From contig JAGTWJ010000017.1 in NCBI GenBank assembly GCA_020064725.1, positions 4,402,001 to 4,466,000 on the forward strand: a stretch of DNA of 64,000 nucleotides, in the 5' to 3' direction. Origin of the DNA: Drechslerella dactyloides. Its lineage: Eukaryota > Ascomycota > Orbiliomycetes > Orbiliales > Orbiliaceae. Below are positions 24,501 to 37,900 of the stretch, one piece after another (positions within the stretch are counted from its first letter, which is position 1; each line of letters begins with the position of its first letter). The notes under the pieces are model-generated. The model had not been told where the DNA came from and did no database searches. It was given only the letters and a program-made list of their open reading frames with translations. A program made the position numbers and the translations under genes.

Positions 24501-27500
24501 CCGGTCTAGGCTGAGCAGTGATGCCTATCACTGGCGTAGATGCATAGGAGCGCAGATGGTGTGACTTGAGCTGTATAACTTATATCTGTCCCGTCTCTGC
24601 GGCATCGTCAGTCAGGTCGATCACACGGCTCAGCAAGCCGAACTTCGGAGTTATGCCAACCCAGGACAGATGACATGCTGCTATTGCATCTGATACAAAC
24701 GCGTTAAAATTGCCCTTATCGCGTAGGATCGTGACTTTTGTCTGAAGTCTGGATTATTAATGCCCTTTCCCAACCGGAGTTGAATCCTAGTCGTTTTTTT
24801 TTTTCTTGTGCCGCGAGTTTCTACCTCGGTGGTACCTGGAACACAGGTAGGGGGCCTTGCCGCATGCGCCAGCTGTCAGTCGTCGCCTTTTGCTATTTAT
24901 AAGTTTAGGTGACTATGGTGGGGTCTACGAGCTGGGGTTATGACTCTAGATAAGGGTGCGCATCATGATGCTTTATCCCGGCCCGCGAGGTTCAGAATTT
25001 ATCTCCATTGCAATCAGGTGATCTTTGCTGAAATTGGTGCACGCGGGAACTGTCTGGGTTTGGCTTGCGAGACCAGCGCACACTACTGCTTTCATTCCTT
25101 GACAGTGTTTTTCTTATTTTTTTTATGGAGGACAGCAGTTCTTGAAACAGAGCAGATGTCCAGTGTTTGTATACCTACATGACCGGATGCGACCGTCATT
25201 TCGGACGATGCCTAGCAGTAAACACGCACACGCTGCATGATCTGGCCCATGGATAATTTCTATACCAACGTTTACTCGAACGCTGGCAAAAACAACCGAT
25301 CCGTCCGCATTGAGGCTGAGCGGCACGTGTAGGAGTCTTCCTCGCCAGGGAGTGTGTACTACCAAGATACACTGAATAATAGGAGTATCTACAAACAAAT
25401 TGCAAGCTTCCAGTGTTTGCAGGAGATGATGACGATGTTACATTAAAATATTACAAGCCTTCATTCATTTTGCTTTCGATCAATGTTGATTTGTATGATT
25501 TTATCTATAGGAAACTTGATGGGGAAAATTTAAATGCCTATTTACCGTGGTGGAGATTGTGGAAACCGCATTTTCTATAGGTGGCGGAGATATCCGCCGT
25601 GCCCATCTGCTGAGATAGCTTGATTTTTTCCATAGCTTAGCAACCCCCCACAGCACTTTACACTCACTTCTTCTCAAGTCCAGCGGTATCGCAGCACTAG
25701 TTTAGTAGTTTGTATACGTGTAACGTTCGCGTCAAGATCTCCATATCCCAATTGGCGCAACTGCAGTACTGGCGTTCTGCACCTTGGCCTTGGCTATCGA
25801 TCGCGATCGCAACGTCTGTATTGGATTCTAGATAGAATCTCTTTCAGCTTAGCTTCATCATAATAGCGTTTTGTTATTCGATTTGCAAAGCTTTGAGCTG
25901 ACTCGTACGTGGTGCTGAGATGTAAGATGCAGAACGCGCGCGTATCTATGCATTTTGGATGGCTGGGTGGACAACGAGAATGGCCGTGTATGGCATGTAC
26001 AGGAGCTGGTGTATACGCCCCGCCCGTATTTTGTGCGTGTATACTGGCGGTTTCGATGGAGGAGGAGGGAGTGGCCACGTTATTGTTTGGCATGCTCTCA
26101 ACTCTTAATATGAGTGCCTGGTAGATCGTCAACGGCATGCATTAGACTTCTCGATCTGCAGGCGTTAACTTGGACTCTGCTCGTGTACCACGATCCTCCA
26201 GTTTTACACACTGACCGAAAGGCTAGCCATGCCACTAGCTCCCGGCCGGCAACTGAGGCACATGACGGAGGTTGACTAAGCTAAGGTTCGACGTGCAGTG
26301 GTGAGCTTATGCATGCACGCTGCTCGGCCAGGCGGTACTGTGCCTCGCCTCGAGCGCAAGAGGGCCGGGTGGCATCATGCTAGCTCTTTCGCCTCCGGGA
26401 GCGTCTGGTCCCGAAGCTAATTCCGGTGGCAGGTTGCCGAATAAACGATAGGTTACATGAAAACTGCAATGCAAGGCGCAGAGCTGCGTAGACAGACGGC
26501 GCGTGATATCATGCTACTTTGTGCACCTGAGCAGTGCTGCCGTCGGAACTATTCGACTCGAGATTACTTGGGAGTGAAGTTCTATGAGATCCATCTGGCG
26601 AGCAGAGCGCCATAGTATCATCGGGTTGAAGGTAACATTGTGTGTTTCGTTTGCAAAATTGGGTGAATCCTATAGGATGGGTAATTGGTTTTGTGCGTAC
26701 ATACATAGATTGTGTACAGCGTTGGCATAGCTAGGACTGTATATATTTGTATGGTTACGTAGCAATTAATAGATTCATGAATTCTCGATACGAGGCGACC
26801 TGCGGAAGTCACGGACGAGCATGAAGGATGAACATATGGCCAAGTAGATACATATAATAAAATAATGGGGAGGCTAACGTTATAGCTAGCACCAGTTGGG
26901 GGAGTAACTGAGAACGGTAAGTCGGAGCCCAGCTCGAGAAAATAATTCGAGGGGTTGCATTGACCTGTGTACAATGGAACCTTCGCCCACGAGTGCGTAC
27001 GTGCACGCATGATGCAGGCCGGAAAATTCACCGTTAGCATTGTGCACCACTACCATCGCCGCTCGGAGCCGGCGGCTTTCTGTGACGAGCTACCTCACCA
27101 TCCTACCCAAACATCGAATTGGACGAAAATATTACGTCGTTCTGTACTTCTGAAGCTTTACTTCCAGTCGCCAAGATGGCGCCGGCGAGTCATACGTACC
27201 TGTGTTTAGCTGTTAAGCAAATCGAGGGCACGCCGATTGTGAAACTCGTAGAGCACGGGCTTTGATCAGTCGTCGCCGCGCGCCCCGAGATTCATGCGCT
27301 GGAGCCGACTAAAGCCGAGTACCCGATATTTAAATTTACAATTACCAAGACCAGCGGATGACGACGTCCGTCATCAGGCCGAGCGCGAGATCAGACCGTG
27401 GCCGCCATGCACCCACCAGCCAGCCAGCCGTGCGCATGCCACCGGATCGGCTCCAGCATCGCCGTCACAGCGGCGTTTACCAATTGAGCCGGAAATAAAG

Positions 27501-28985
27501 ATACTATCTTACCTGCCCACCGACGCCGACGATGGGGAGCCCATCAACGAGATCGCCGGCTGTGGCGAACCCTCATCTTCGAAGGCTGACGACAGCTTTT
27601 AGCGCGGTGCGCAGTTAGTCGTATTAGGTGGTGCCGACTGCTCGATGCGGTCACGTTGACCTTACGGCTGCCCGTCGTACGCGTCCGGTAATACCGAGAT
27701 GTCGTTGTACCGTATACATTCTGACTGAACATCCGGTGACGACATCGACGATCGTCTCGGGCTGTTGGATCCGATGCTCGACGAGCCGTTCCGAGAGCTG
27801 CGCACGCCGGTGCCGAATGATGGTGTGACCTTGCTGCCGCCGTTATCCAGCCGGACGTTGATGATCGATTGTGGTAAGCGCGGATGGGTGCATCGAGGTG
27901 TTACGGTGCGGGGGGTCGTCATCATTATGTATCGAGAAGACCATCGTGTGAAGGTTCTTCGAACTGTGATTTGAAGCTCGTGCGGCGTGGAAGTTATGTG
28001 GAGGGGGGAGATCTCAAGACCACGCGTTATGGGAACAGGTGTGGATTGTAAGACAATGGTGGTCGAGGACTAAGTTTTATTGGTGAATGTCTTGCAATCA
28101 GCTAGTCTTATGATGGTGAGGATTGGACTAACAAGGCCTTCGCTTGCATCGCGAGTCTTTTAATTCGTTATAGTGAAGGGAACGAGAAGTTCATATCCAT
28201 GAAAAACTTATATCCATGAAAAGAGGGCCGATAATTGTCTCTTAAAACCCAACTGTGACGGCGAAGGGCCGATAAGAGGAATTTGTATTTCTCTGAATTT
28301 TGCTAGTCATTTTCGACAACCGCTTACTGGGGTAGACAAGCTATACTTGAAGCGGCAGAGACATGTTCTGGAGCTTCCTCGTTTGCTAAATAAATGGTAA
28401 ACTACGGTTATAATTATGCAGTCAGTGCAAGATCGATTCCTACAATGGTACAAACGAGTGTAGGCATCCATCCACGAGAGTGAGAATACGCTCTGTGCTA
28501 CCGGCCTGTCGTAGGCATTGGATTACTATCGAAGATGCAAGAGTAGAATTATATCTATAGAGTGAGATAGTCCCGCAAGATGTAACATCCGGGGTAAATA
28601 TATCAGATGCCTACTGCAACATGGCTTGCATGCGAACTATACGTATAGTAGAATCTAGAAGCGTACATCGAATATTCCATGTTGGAGACTGGTTGCCACC
28701 TTTGTGAGCCTTGATCGGATTTAACTCGGTCAATCGCAGACATCTGGTATATATATACAGAGACTCATGAAATTGAATTGTAAATGGCTGTTCGCCAGTG
28801 GAGATACCAGCCGTTGTAAAGATGTTGCAAAATGGCGGGTGCTGCGTTGCGCCAACCGGCCAATCAGACGCCGCCAAAAGCACCCAACGTCTCATGATAT
28901 CACCCTCCTCGTCAACTTCCCTCCCTCCACCTCCCACACCCTCGCCGACGACAATCACCAACCAGCACCGATTGCCACACCCACG
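21505..28985. other. Gene-poor block of 7.5 kb
   Basis: The left end is the upstream region of the WG-repeat gene. No confident gene follows. A GC-richer patch at 27290-27975 contains a short frame with an F-box-like L-P-I-E-P-E-I-K-I-L-S-Y-L-P (27480-27530) that stops soon after, possibly a relic. A TATA-like run (28748-28757) lies upstream of the next gene. Confidence 0.45.
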
Positions 28986-29882
28986 ATGCTCCGCCAACTC
29001 CCCCGCCACACGCGCCTCCTCCACGCGCGGCCCAGCCTCCCGCTCTCCCTCCACCGCTGTTCTTCCACCGCGGCCTCGTCGACGACGCAAACGCCGGGCG
29101 TGCCGGTCAAGGACCCCAGCGCGGCGGCAGCAGCATCTCTCGAGCGGACGGACGCGGCGGCGACAACGGAGGACCTGATAGCGCTGCAGAAGGTGCAGGC
29201 ACCGAATCGCGTGCGGACGTGGGCGAAGAGTCAGATGCCGAGGGCGGCGGCGATGGTCGGGCCGCGGTTTGAGCAGACGGATCTGGCGTTGCAGGTGTGT
29301 TTATACCATACCTATCATCTGTACATTGCTCTCGTCCTGTGGGGTATATAGCTCCGGGAGTCGTAGAGCGGCGGTGGAAGACGCAATGGGTGGATTTGTG
29401 AACGGAGCTAATGTGTATTGTAGCCGCGGCCGCTGGCGGCGATTGAACTGATACACGAGCAGCCGGTGCGGTTCGTCAAGGACCGCGTGGTCGTCTGCGA
29501 CGGCGGTACGTCCTGCCCACCCCCTTCTGCACTAAACCGGTGTGCCGCATATGCACATTCCTATCGCGACATACACGATGAGATATGGAGCGGTGCGGAT
29601 ACGGTACGATTGGTACGAGGTTGACTGACGGCGGTGTGGTGGAATAGGCGGCGGACCCCTCGGACACCCCAAGATCTTCATCAACGTGGATAAACCGGAG
29701 GTCGTACCCTGCGGCTACTGCGGCCTGCCCTTCGTACGTTCCCCTGCTACCACCTGGTTTTGTTAATGTGAATTGAATAATCGGCTGATGTGGTTTAATT
29801 GTGGCAGGCGAACGAGCATAATAGGGCGGCGATTGTAGCGAACGGGCAGGGAAGTCATGGGGAGTACGTTATTCCGGAGTGA
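28986..29882 (+). CDS. Mitochondrial complex I subunit, NDUFS6 / zf-CHCC family
   Basis: Accessory zinc-binding subunit of NADH:ubiquinone oxidoreductase in the inner mitochondrial membrane; it acts in assembly of the peripheral arm. 183 residues from four exons: 28986-29294, 29424-29505, 29648-29733 and 29808-29882. All introns (129, 142 and 74 nt) are GT-AG and in phase. The N-terminus is Arg/Leu/Ser-rich without acidic residues, as expected of a mitochondrial presequence. The C-terminal zinc domain shows C-x8-H (in C-D-G-G-G-G-P-L-G-H-P-K-I) and C-x2-C (P-C-G-Y-C-G-L-P-F), spread over exons 2 and 3. It ends in A-N-E-H-N and a short tail. The length fits fungal orthologues, known as the 18-kDa or NUMM subunit. 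Confidence 0.93.
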
Positions 29883-30459
29883 TAGGTACAGGCAGATACA
29901 TGGATGTGAGGTGGTAGAGGATGTATATACACCGGTTGGAGATTCATGTCAATGCATTGCGTATTATACAGTTATAAGGGAAATGCCATGTGGTGTGGTG
30001 TAGATAGTGGCGGTGTGTCTACGCGTCTATATACGACCGATTCACGCGGTTAGGTGTGCTGGACGGCAGACGGTTCGACGGGTGAACATCTAGATGGAAT
30101 CCGGAGATGTCTGAATAATGACATTGAGAAGTTGATTGTATCATTTCGTTCTGTGGAGATATATATCTGAAGTGTAGGGATGGATGGCACTGCGGCAGGG
30201 ATGCGATGTGGAGCTCGATGGCCGCCAAGGGCTGCGTTTCCAATTTGTCCGCGGCCGCCAGTTTCGCGGCGCGAGAAGAAAAAAAAAATTTAAAAAATTT
30301 CCTCAGCGCAGCAGCTTAGCTTCACCTCATCACCTCCACATCACAGCTCACCGCGCCTTACCACTCCAAACTATACCTCCATCGCTTCATCGCTGCGATC
30401 CTAGAATTTTTACTGCCGCGCGATCAAGGCGGTACCATCGCGACACACTAGAAGGAAGA
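29883..30459. other. Intergenic between NDUFS6-type and SET-type genes
   Basis: This is the 3' flank of one gene and the upstream region of the next on the same strand. An A/T-only run (30281-30300) lies about 170 bases before the next start. Nothing else is seen. Confidence 0.55.
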
Positions 30460-31738
30460 ATGTCAGCCGATTCGACGCCGGAGCCGCCGCAGCTGGTGGC
30501 GGCGCAGGCCATCACGGATCCGAAGCACGCGGAGGCGTTTGGCGCGCTGGGCGACCTGGAGCTGGAATTCGAGAAGGCGGAGGTCGAAATCTGTACTTAC
30601 TCCCTTCCCACTGCGCGACTCCACCACTTATCCTACTTGCTCCAATCATGAATGAACGAATGAGTGGATGATGGATGGGTGATGTATGAATGCTGACTCG
30701 CTGCGCTCGTGTGCAGTAAAATACCAAATCGCACAGACGACCCCGCTCTACGCGCGCCGCAACACCCTCACGTCCTCCATCCCCTCCTTCTGGCCGACGG
30801 TCCTCGACGCCACGCCGGACTTTGACCAGCACGTCGCCCCGCAGGACGTCTCACCCATTTCCGCCATAACCTCCATCACGGTCACCAGGCCGCACCCGGA
30901 CACCGAGCCGCGCGACTTTATCCTCGACATCGCATTCGACAGCACTCGCAACGAATGGTTCGCCGAACAATCTCTCACGAAGCAGTTCTGGTGGCGCACG
31001 AGCAGCAGCGACGGGTGGAGCGGCCTCGTCAGCGAGCCTGTTAACATCACCTGGGCCGAGGGCCGCGATCTCACGGCCGGCGAAACCGGTAGAGTCTACA
31101 GCGCGTGGAAGGCGCGGCGGGACACAACCGGCAAGGAGAAGGGGAAGGGTAAAGGAAAGGAGAAGGTTGTGGCAGCGGCGACGGCGAACGGGACGGCGAA
31201 GAAGAGTTTGGAGGAGCGGTTGGCGGGCGGGCAGCCGAGTTTCTTCACGTGGTTCGCGTGGATCGGACGGGGTCGCGAGGGCGATAGGGAGGAGGACGAA
31301 GAGGATGAGGATCTGTTCAACCACGGTGATGAACTGGCGTTGACGATTGCGGACGACGTCTACCCGAACGCGATCAAGTACTTTCGTACGTCCCCCCAAA
31401 ACCCTACCTAATCACCCACCCACCCCATATATCTACATACCCACACCGACGTAACGATGCTAATAGTAGATGCAGTGGAGGCATTGAACGGCGGCGACGA
31501 CTCGGACGCGGACAGCGACATGTCAGTAAGCGACCTCGGCGCCGGCGGCAGCACCGACAACGCCGAAGCCGACAGCGACGACGAGGTCCTACACGTCATC
31601 GGCGGGGAGGAAGACGACGACGACAGCGAAGACGAGGCCGGCGGGAGCAGCAGTCGTGTTAAGAGGCACGACATCACGCTGTCGGATGACGAGGAGGCGG
31701 ACGAAGGTAGCATGCGGCGGAAGCGCGTCAAGAAGTGA
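30460..31738 (+). CDS. NAP-family histone chaperone, SET/Vps75-like
   Basis: Probable nuclear H3-H4 chaperone of 357 residues. Exons are 30460-30592, 30717-31385 and 31467-31738, with introns of 124 and 81 nt in phase. The N-terminal dimerisation helix reads L-E-L-E-F-E-K-A-E-V-E-I-L-K-Y-Q across the first junction, followed by P-L-Y-A-R-R and I-P-S-F-W-P-T, the hallmark of the SET/NAP earmuff fold. Beta-strand motifs for that fold follow (V-T-R-P-H-P-D, F-I-L-D-I-A-F-D, L-T-K-Q-F-W-W). A Lys/Gly-rich insert occupies about residues 185-210, then P-S-F-F-T-W-F-A-W. The C-terminal 75 residues are strongly acidic (Asp/Glu/Ser) and end in a basic R-R-K-R-V-K-K that may be a nuclear signal. The acidic tail is typical of SET. 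The alternative is a general NAP1 relative, but the domain is shorter than NAP1. Confidence 0.88.
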
Positions 31739-34233
31739 GCTTTTTTTCCTCAATTACCATCATTACCACCGTCTTTACTACGGCGGGGTGGAATATTAGA
31801 TATTTGCCTACGTATTGTGGGTATGGACGGGCTGGTCTGGTTGTTTATCTGGCGGGTGTAATATAATAACGGGGTAGACGCACGCATTCTTCAATCCAGT
31901 ATAGCCGATACAGCTGTACGATACAGCTGATAATACAGCTTCATTGTTATAATTACAATCGAGCAAACAATGCACGGTCGTGGCGTGAGAATATATTGAA
32001 GGGGAGGTGCAGACGGCATCGATTGGCTGGGAGCGTACGCCTAAACTACACACGCGAGCGCCAATCGCAGCTCAAGTGTCAACAGATAATACACCAGCTG
32101 AGGCGAGGCGAGGCTGAGCCAAGTAACTAAACTAGCACGGTGAATTGTGTACAGCGGGGAATGGAGCGAGGAAAAGGGATAGCGTGGTCGAACTCTGGTA
32201 GCGAAAGCGCAATCCAATCCACCCTTTTCGTGCGCTACCTAGGTATTCAGCCTGTATTCGGACATGCAACAGAAATAAATCAATGCTGTAAATAAGCACT
32301 TGTAGAATAAATAAAATAAAATAAATGCGGGTGAAATGAAGACGCACGGAATAGGGATGATTATATACAACACAGACACAGCACGAGCCGTAGGATTCCA
32401 CACAGGATCGATTCTGGATAGGATTCTTAGAACGTTTGAAGGCTTGGGGAGCTCGAGAGTATTGCAATGATCGGTAGGGTAATGGAGAGAGGAGTCGGTG
32501 GACGGATCGGGAGAATTCGACAGCGGATACGAGGGTGATATTAATATTAATTATCACCCGGTTTATAGTATTTTGTAAGCCTTATAGATAATCAGATGAT
32601 GAATCGGGTAATATTTATGCATTGAGGATAATGAGTATAATGAGGCACCCCTGGCTGCAGGCTCCCTCGTACCATACTTACATACGCTGCGTATGGACGG
32701 GGTGTACAATATGGTATGGATGGTATAGGACAAGGCACCGGCTGCCGTAATCAGACGATACGATCGAATGGCAGCATTGTACACATTACTCGCATGCACG
32801 CACGCTTCTCTTGTGCTTATGTGGATGTGCCGCGGCGGAATATTATAGATTGCGGCGACAGGGAGTGCCTGTCTACACGTCGAGCAGTGCACTCCATCGC
32901 TCTGTTTATTTACCTTTTGATGCAGCCCACCACGTACATGTACGTACACATATCAACGAGTGAAGTTGTATTATGCTGGCTGGTGCTTGTTGGAGTGTAG
33001 TGGTAGCGTCGCACTAGCACGTACGGCGTCCGAGGCGACACAGACACTCTGTGCTAGGTCAGCGCTTTGTCAGTCGATATATTGGTGAGATTGCAGATTG
33101 ATTGCAACGACAACGGCTTTAGTGTACACTACGTAGGAGGATATTTCGCTATCCGATTGATTCGGACGAAAATGCTGAGGAGCTCGTGCGGGGAATGGGA
33201 CGGTGCTAGGAGTAGTACGTAGTGAATTCCGTGGGCTGGCGGACGGCGGTATCCGCCGTGCATCCTCACAAACAATAGCCGTGCGCTCTGTACATTACAG
33301 TACGATACGAGCGGCGCTACTTATTGTGTATTGATTATCATTGTATTGTGTGTATTGTGGACGCACGTCGCATGGCATGCGCGGTGCCGCGATGGTGCAT
33401 ACAAGTGTGCATGCATGCATGCGAGATGAGGGAACGATGAGACATGCACGACAGACAGCAGCAGTCACCCGGTCCGTTGAATGAAGACGATGAATGAATT
33501 TGATGAGTGAATGGATGGACATACGCATAGTCTCGGGATTGTATTATGATGAAAGAAACGAGTACGTGAAAGAATGGTATATGCACTGATCCGGTGGCTG
33601 GGCGCCCGTTGTGGCAGATTATTGTCTACCAGAAGGACACTGTTGGAAAGGTGATCGAGGGGTGTCGTGTTAGATTGCCGTCCCCATCCGTTACCGTGTC
33701 AGTCTCGTACTTGTACAGCAGTACGGTGGAATAGTGGAAGAAGGGAGGGAAGAAGGGTGATGATGGGGGGGATGCAATTTAATTCGGCGTCGGCATGGAT
33801 ATGGATCCTCGTAGCTCGACTTTATATATAGAGCAGCACTCCCCGCGCAACGGCGCCGTCGATTAGCCCATCATTCACTCGTTCATTCTCGACGTCGGTC
33901 ATGCATGCAGATTGACTTTGTCGCATGCGTATTAATATTCAGGTTTAAGTTCACCTGGCCGTCTGGATTCTGACCGCGCGCGACGGGGAATCGCATTGAG
34001 CATCGACGTATCGCATCGACATGTCGAACCGGTCGTTGACACTACACTAGTGCACTCCAACTACACATTGTCTACTGCCACTCGCCGACATCGACACCCA
34101 GACACCCCGACACGACACTCGATTAGGGCAGCCAGCGAATGTGAAGTGAGGCGGTGCATTCCGATCCGATCGATCGATTCGGACACGATTGGCTCGATCG
34201 AGGGCGGCTGATTGGGCGGCGACGAAAGCAGCC
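31739..34233. other. Intergenic, 2.5 kb
   Basis: No supported coding frame. The sequence is rich in TATA-like and GCATGC/GTACGT palindromic motifs, with GCATGCATGCATGC near 33409-33422. It ends in the upstream region of the M16 peptidase gene. Confidence 0.5.
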
Positions 34234-34669
34234 ATGCAAGCGAGCTTTCCGTCTCCGCTCTGGAACTCCTCCGGCACAGATTTCACAGCAGCATCATCGC
34301 TATCCGCACTCGACAGCACATCTTCGACGCCATCGTACGAGTGCCCGCCACGGAGAGCGACGCTTGTTCTAATTATAATACTGCTCGCAGCGGTCTTTCG
34401 TGGAATTCTGTGTATGCGGCTGGCCGGCAGACGACGCCCGCGCAGCCATTGGCCTCAACACCGTCTCTCTCCATCACCTCTCTCTCCTGCTCCATCTACA
34501 ACTTCACCACCTCTCACCGCATCTCCTCTCACCGCATCTCCATCTGCATCACCATCATCATCCGCTCCGTCTGCAGCATCTCCTGCATCTTTGTCATCAA
34601 GAGCGTTAGTGACTGCTTTGTCAGCGTCGTGCTGCGTGTCTCAGCGCCAACGCCATCGCCCAACACTTC

Positions 34670-34700
<31 letters not shown>

Positions 34701-34998
34701 ACGACGACAGCCTCAACACCACAAACCATCCTTCCTCTCACTATCGCCACTTCTCCTGCTCTCGCCGCAGCTCGCCGCCGCCTCGTCCCCGCTGTGCCCC
34801 CCGCCGGCATCTTACTCGCCCCGCCTGCCCCTCCTCCACCGTCTCCCCTCCCTCGCCTCCAACTCTTCTTCCTTCTCCTCCATCTCCACGCTCTCCTCCT
34901 TCTCCATCACGTCTCAATCAGCATCAGCGTCGGCATCAGCATCAGCATCAGCATCGGCATCATCAGCATCAACACAGGCACCACCATCTCCGGTCACG
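34234..34998 (+). other. Open 255-codon in-frame extension upstream of the M16 peptidase
   Basis: From an ATG at 34234 the peptidase frame is open without a stop to the likely start at 34999. The encoded segment is Ser/Pro/Leu-rich, nearly free of acidic residues, has one strongly hydrophobic helix (L-V-L-I-I-I-L-L-A-A-V-F, about residues 44-56) and ends in a Ser-Ala run encoded by a GCATCA repeat (34915-34972). A second frame is also open through much of it because the DNA is pyrimidine-rich, so openness alone is weak evidence. It is either a long leader or an N-terminal targeting extension. Confidence 0.4.
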
Positions 34999-37900
34999 AT
35001 GGCGGAGGTCGTCGCGAAAAAGTCCCTCGAGCCCCACCTCATCACCGACAAGCTCGAAAAGCCCCTGCTCGACAACCGCACCTACCGCGTCATCCAGCTC
35101 CCAAACAAGATCGAGGTCCTCCTCGTCCACGATGACACCACCGACAAGTCCTCCGCCGCCCTCGACGTCCGCGTCGGCTCCATGTGCGACGACCCAGAGC
35201 TCCCCGGCCAGGCCCACGCCGTCGAACACGTCCTCTTCATGGGCACAAAAAAGTACCCCGGCGAAAACGACTACATGGCCTTCCTCGCGAACCACGCCGG
35301 CTCCTCAAACGCCTACACCTCCGCCCTCTCCACAAACTACTACTTTGAGGTCTCCCACAAGTCCCTCCACGACGCCCTCGACCGGTTTTCTCAATTCTTC
35401 ATCGCCCCGCTCTTCGACCCCAACGGCCTCGATCGCGAGCTCAACGCCGTCGACTCGGAGCACAAGAAGAACCTCCAGCAGGACAACTACCGCTCTTATC
35501 AGCTCGGGAAGGCGCTGAGCAATCCCAGCCATCCCTACAGCAAATTCACCACCGGCAACCTCGAGACCCTCCGCGACGCGCCCCGCTCGCGCGGCGTCGA
35601 CGTCCGCGACCGCTTCATCAAGTTTCACGAACGGTATTACTCGGGCAACCTCATGAAGCTGTGCATTCTGGGCCGAGGTACTATCCCCACGCATCTTTTA
35701 TAGTGAATTGTGTTAATCGTATTGTAGAATCCCTCGACGAGATGGAGAGCTGGGTCGTCGAGCTCTTCTCCGACATCAAGAACAAGGACCTCCCCGTCCC
35801 CACCTTCCAGGGCGCCCCCCTCACCGCCACCGAACTTGGGGTATCTCTCCCACTCCTCTTCGCGTGAATCCACTCCAACCGCGTGTATGAATCCATTCTA
35901 ACCGCGTGATACCTCTTCTAGACACAATACTGGATGAAGCCGGTCATGGAGACCCGCTCCGTCACGTACACCTTCCCCTACCTCGACGAAAACCCCTTCT
36001 ACGAAGCCCAGCCCTCGCGCTACATCGGCCACCTCATCGGCCACGAAGGGCCCGGCTCCGTCCTCTCGGTCCTCAAGGAAGCCGGCATCGCCACCTCCCT
36101 CTCCGCCGGCCACATGCGCATCTGCAACGACACGGGCATGTACGTCGTCAACATCCGCCTCACCGTCAACGGCCTCCAGAAGATCCCCGAGATCACCGCC
36201 CTGCTCTTCTCCTACATCCGCATCCTCAACACCACCCCGCCCCAGGAATGGGTCGTCAAGGAGCTCCAGGCCATGGCCGAGGTCGAGTTCCGCTACAAGC
36301 AGAAGAGCACCAACGCCGCAAACTTTGTCAGCGAGATGGCCAGCACCATGCAAAACATGATGCCCCGCGAATATCTCCTCTCCGAGCACAAGATTCGCAA
36401 ATTCGACGCCGACCTCATCAAGCGTGGTCTGTCGTATCTGCGTCCCGACAATTTCCGCCTCGCCATCACCACCCCGGAGCTGCCCGACGGCCTCGCCTGG
36501 GAGAGCAAGGAGCGCTGGTACGGCGTCGAGTACACGCTGCAAAAGATCCCCAAGAACGTCCTGGACCTCGCCACCAAGGCCTACAACGGCGACAAGCCGC
36601 CCGCGTTCGACGTGCCCGGCGGCCAGCAGAACAGCCTCCACCTGCCCCACCCCAACCCTTTCATCCCCACCAACTTTGACGTCGTCCGCAAGGAGGTCGA
36701 GCACGCGCAAAAGGTCCCCTCGCTCCTGCGTAACACGCAGGAGTCCCGCATCTGGTTCAAGAAGGACGACACCTTTTGGGCGCCCAAGGCCAACACCTAC
36801 TTTACCCTGCGCACGCCGCGCACCTACTCGACGCCCCGGGACTATGCGATCGCCCGCTTCTTCTGCGAGCTGGTCAAAGACTCGCTGCACGAGTACTACT
36901 ACGACGCCGAGCTGGCCGGCCTCGAGTACTCGCTGTCGCCCAACATGCTCGGCTTCGATCTGGAGATCAGTGGCTACAACGACAAGATGATCGTCCTGCT
37001 GACCAAGGTGCTCGAGGCCATGCGCGACCTCAAGCCGAAGGAGGGCCGCTTCGAGGTGATCAAGGAGCGGCTCGTCCGCGCGTACCGCAACTGGGAGCTC
37101 GGCACGCCGTACCAGATGGTGCCCGAGTTTACGCGGCACCTGCTCGCGGAGAAGAAGTGGCTGAACGAGGAGATCCTCGTCGAGCTCGAGGCCCTCGGTG
37201 GCGTCGAGGAGGTGCTCGTCTGGTGGAAGGGCGTGCGCGCGCTCTCCGTCGAGGGCCTCCTCCACGGCAATCTCTACAAGGAGGTGTGTACGACCGATGC
37301 TGACTTTGGAGAAACAAGCTAACGAATGCACTGTAGGACGCGCTGAACATGACGGACCTGATCAGCCGCATCCTCAAGCCGCAGCCGCTGCCGACATCGC
37401 AGTGGTTCACGCGGCGGTGCGTGCTGCTGCCCGCGGGCTCGGAGCTTGTCTACGAACGCGACCTGCGCGACCCCAACAATGTCAACAACGCCGTCGAGTA
37501 CATGCTGCACCTCGGCACGATCGAGGACCGGCAGATGAAGGCGCGACTACTACTCTGGGCGCAGATGTCGCAGGAGTAAGTCCTACTATCCTATTCCAAG
37601 CAAAACTGTACTGACGGGATAATTCTAGACGCGCATTTGATACCCTGCGGACGAAGGAGCAGCTCGGGTATGTTGTGTTTTCCGGCAGCCTGATGCAGGC
37701 GACGACGATGGGCTACCGGGTGCTGGTGCAGAGCGAGCGGCCGTGCGCGTACCTGGAGGAGCGGATCGAGGCCTTTTTGAATCTAGACTGGGAGATGGAG
37801 GAGGAGGCCTTTGAGAAGCACAAACAGAGCGTGCTGAACCGGCTGCAGGAGAGTTTGAAGAACCTGAACCAGGAGTCGAACCGGCTATGGTGGCATGTCG

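Noticed and set aside
34212..35135. 307-codon frame overlapping the peptidase upstream region
   Set aside because: Openness comes from pyrimidine-rich low-complexity DNA; the product lacks any fold signature and clashes with the peptidase frame.
35898..37331. 477-codon open frame on the minus strand opposite the M16 peptidase
   Set aside because: Antisense shadow of strongly biased codons; the sense strand matches insulin-degrading enzyme throughout.
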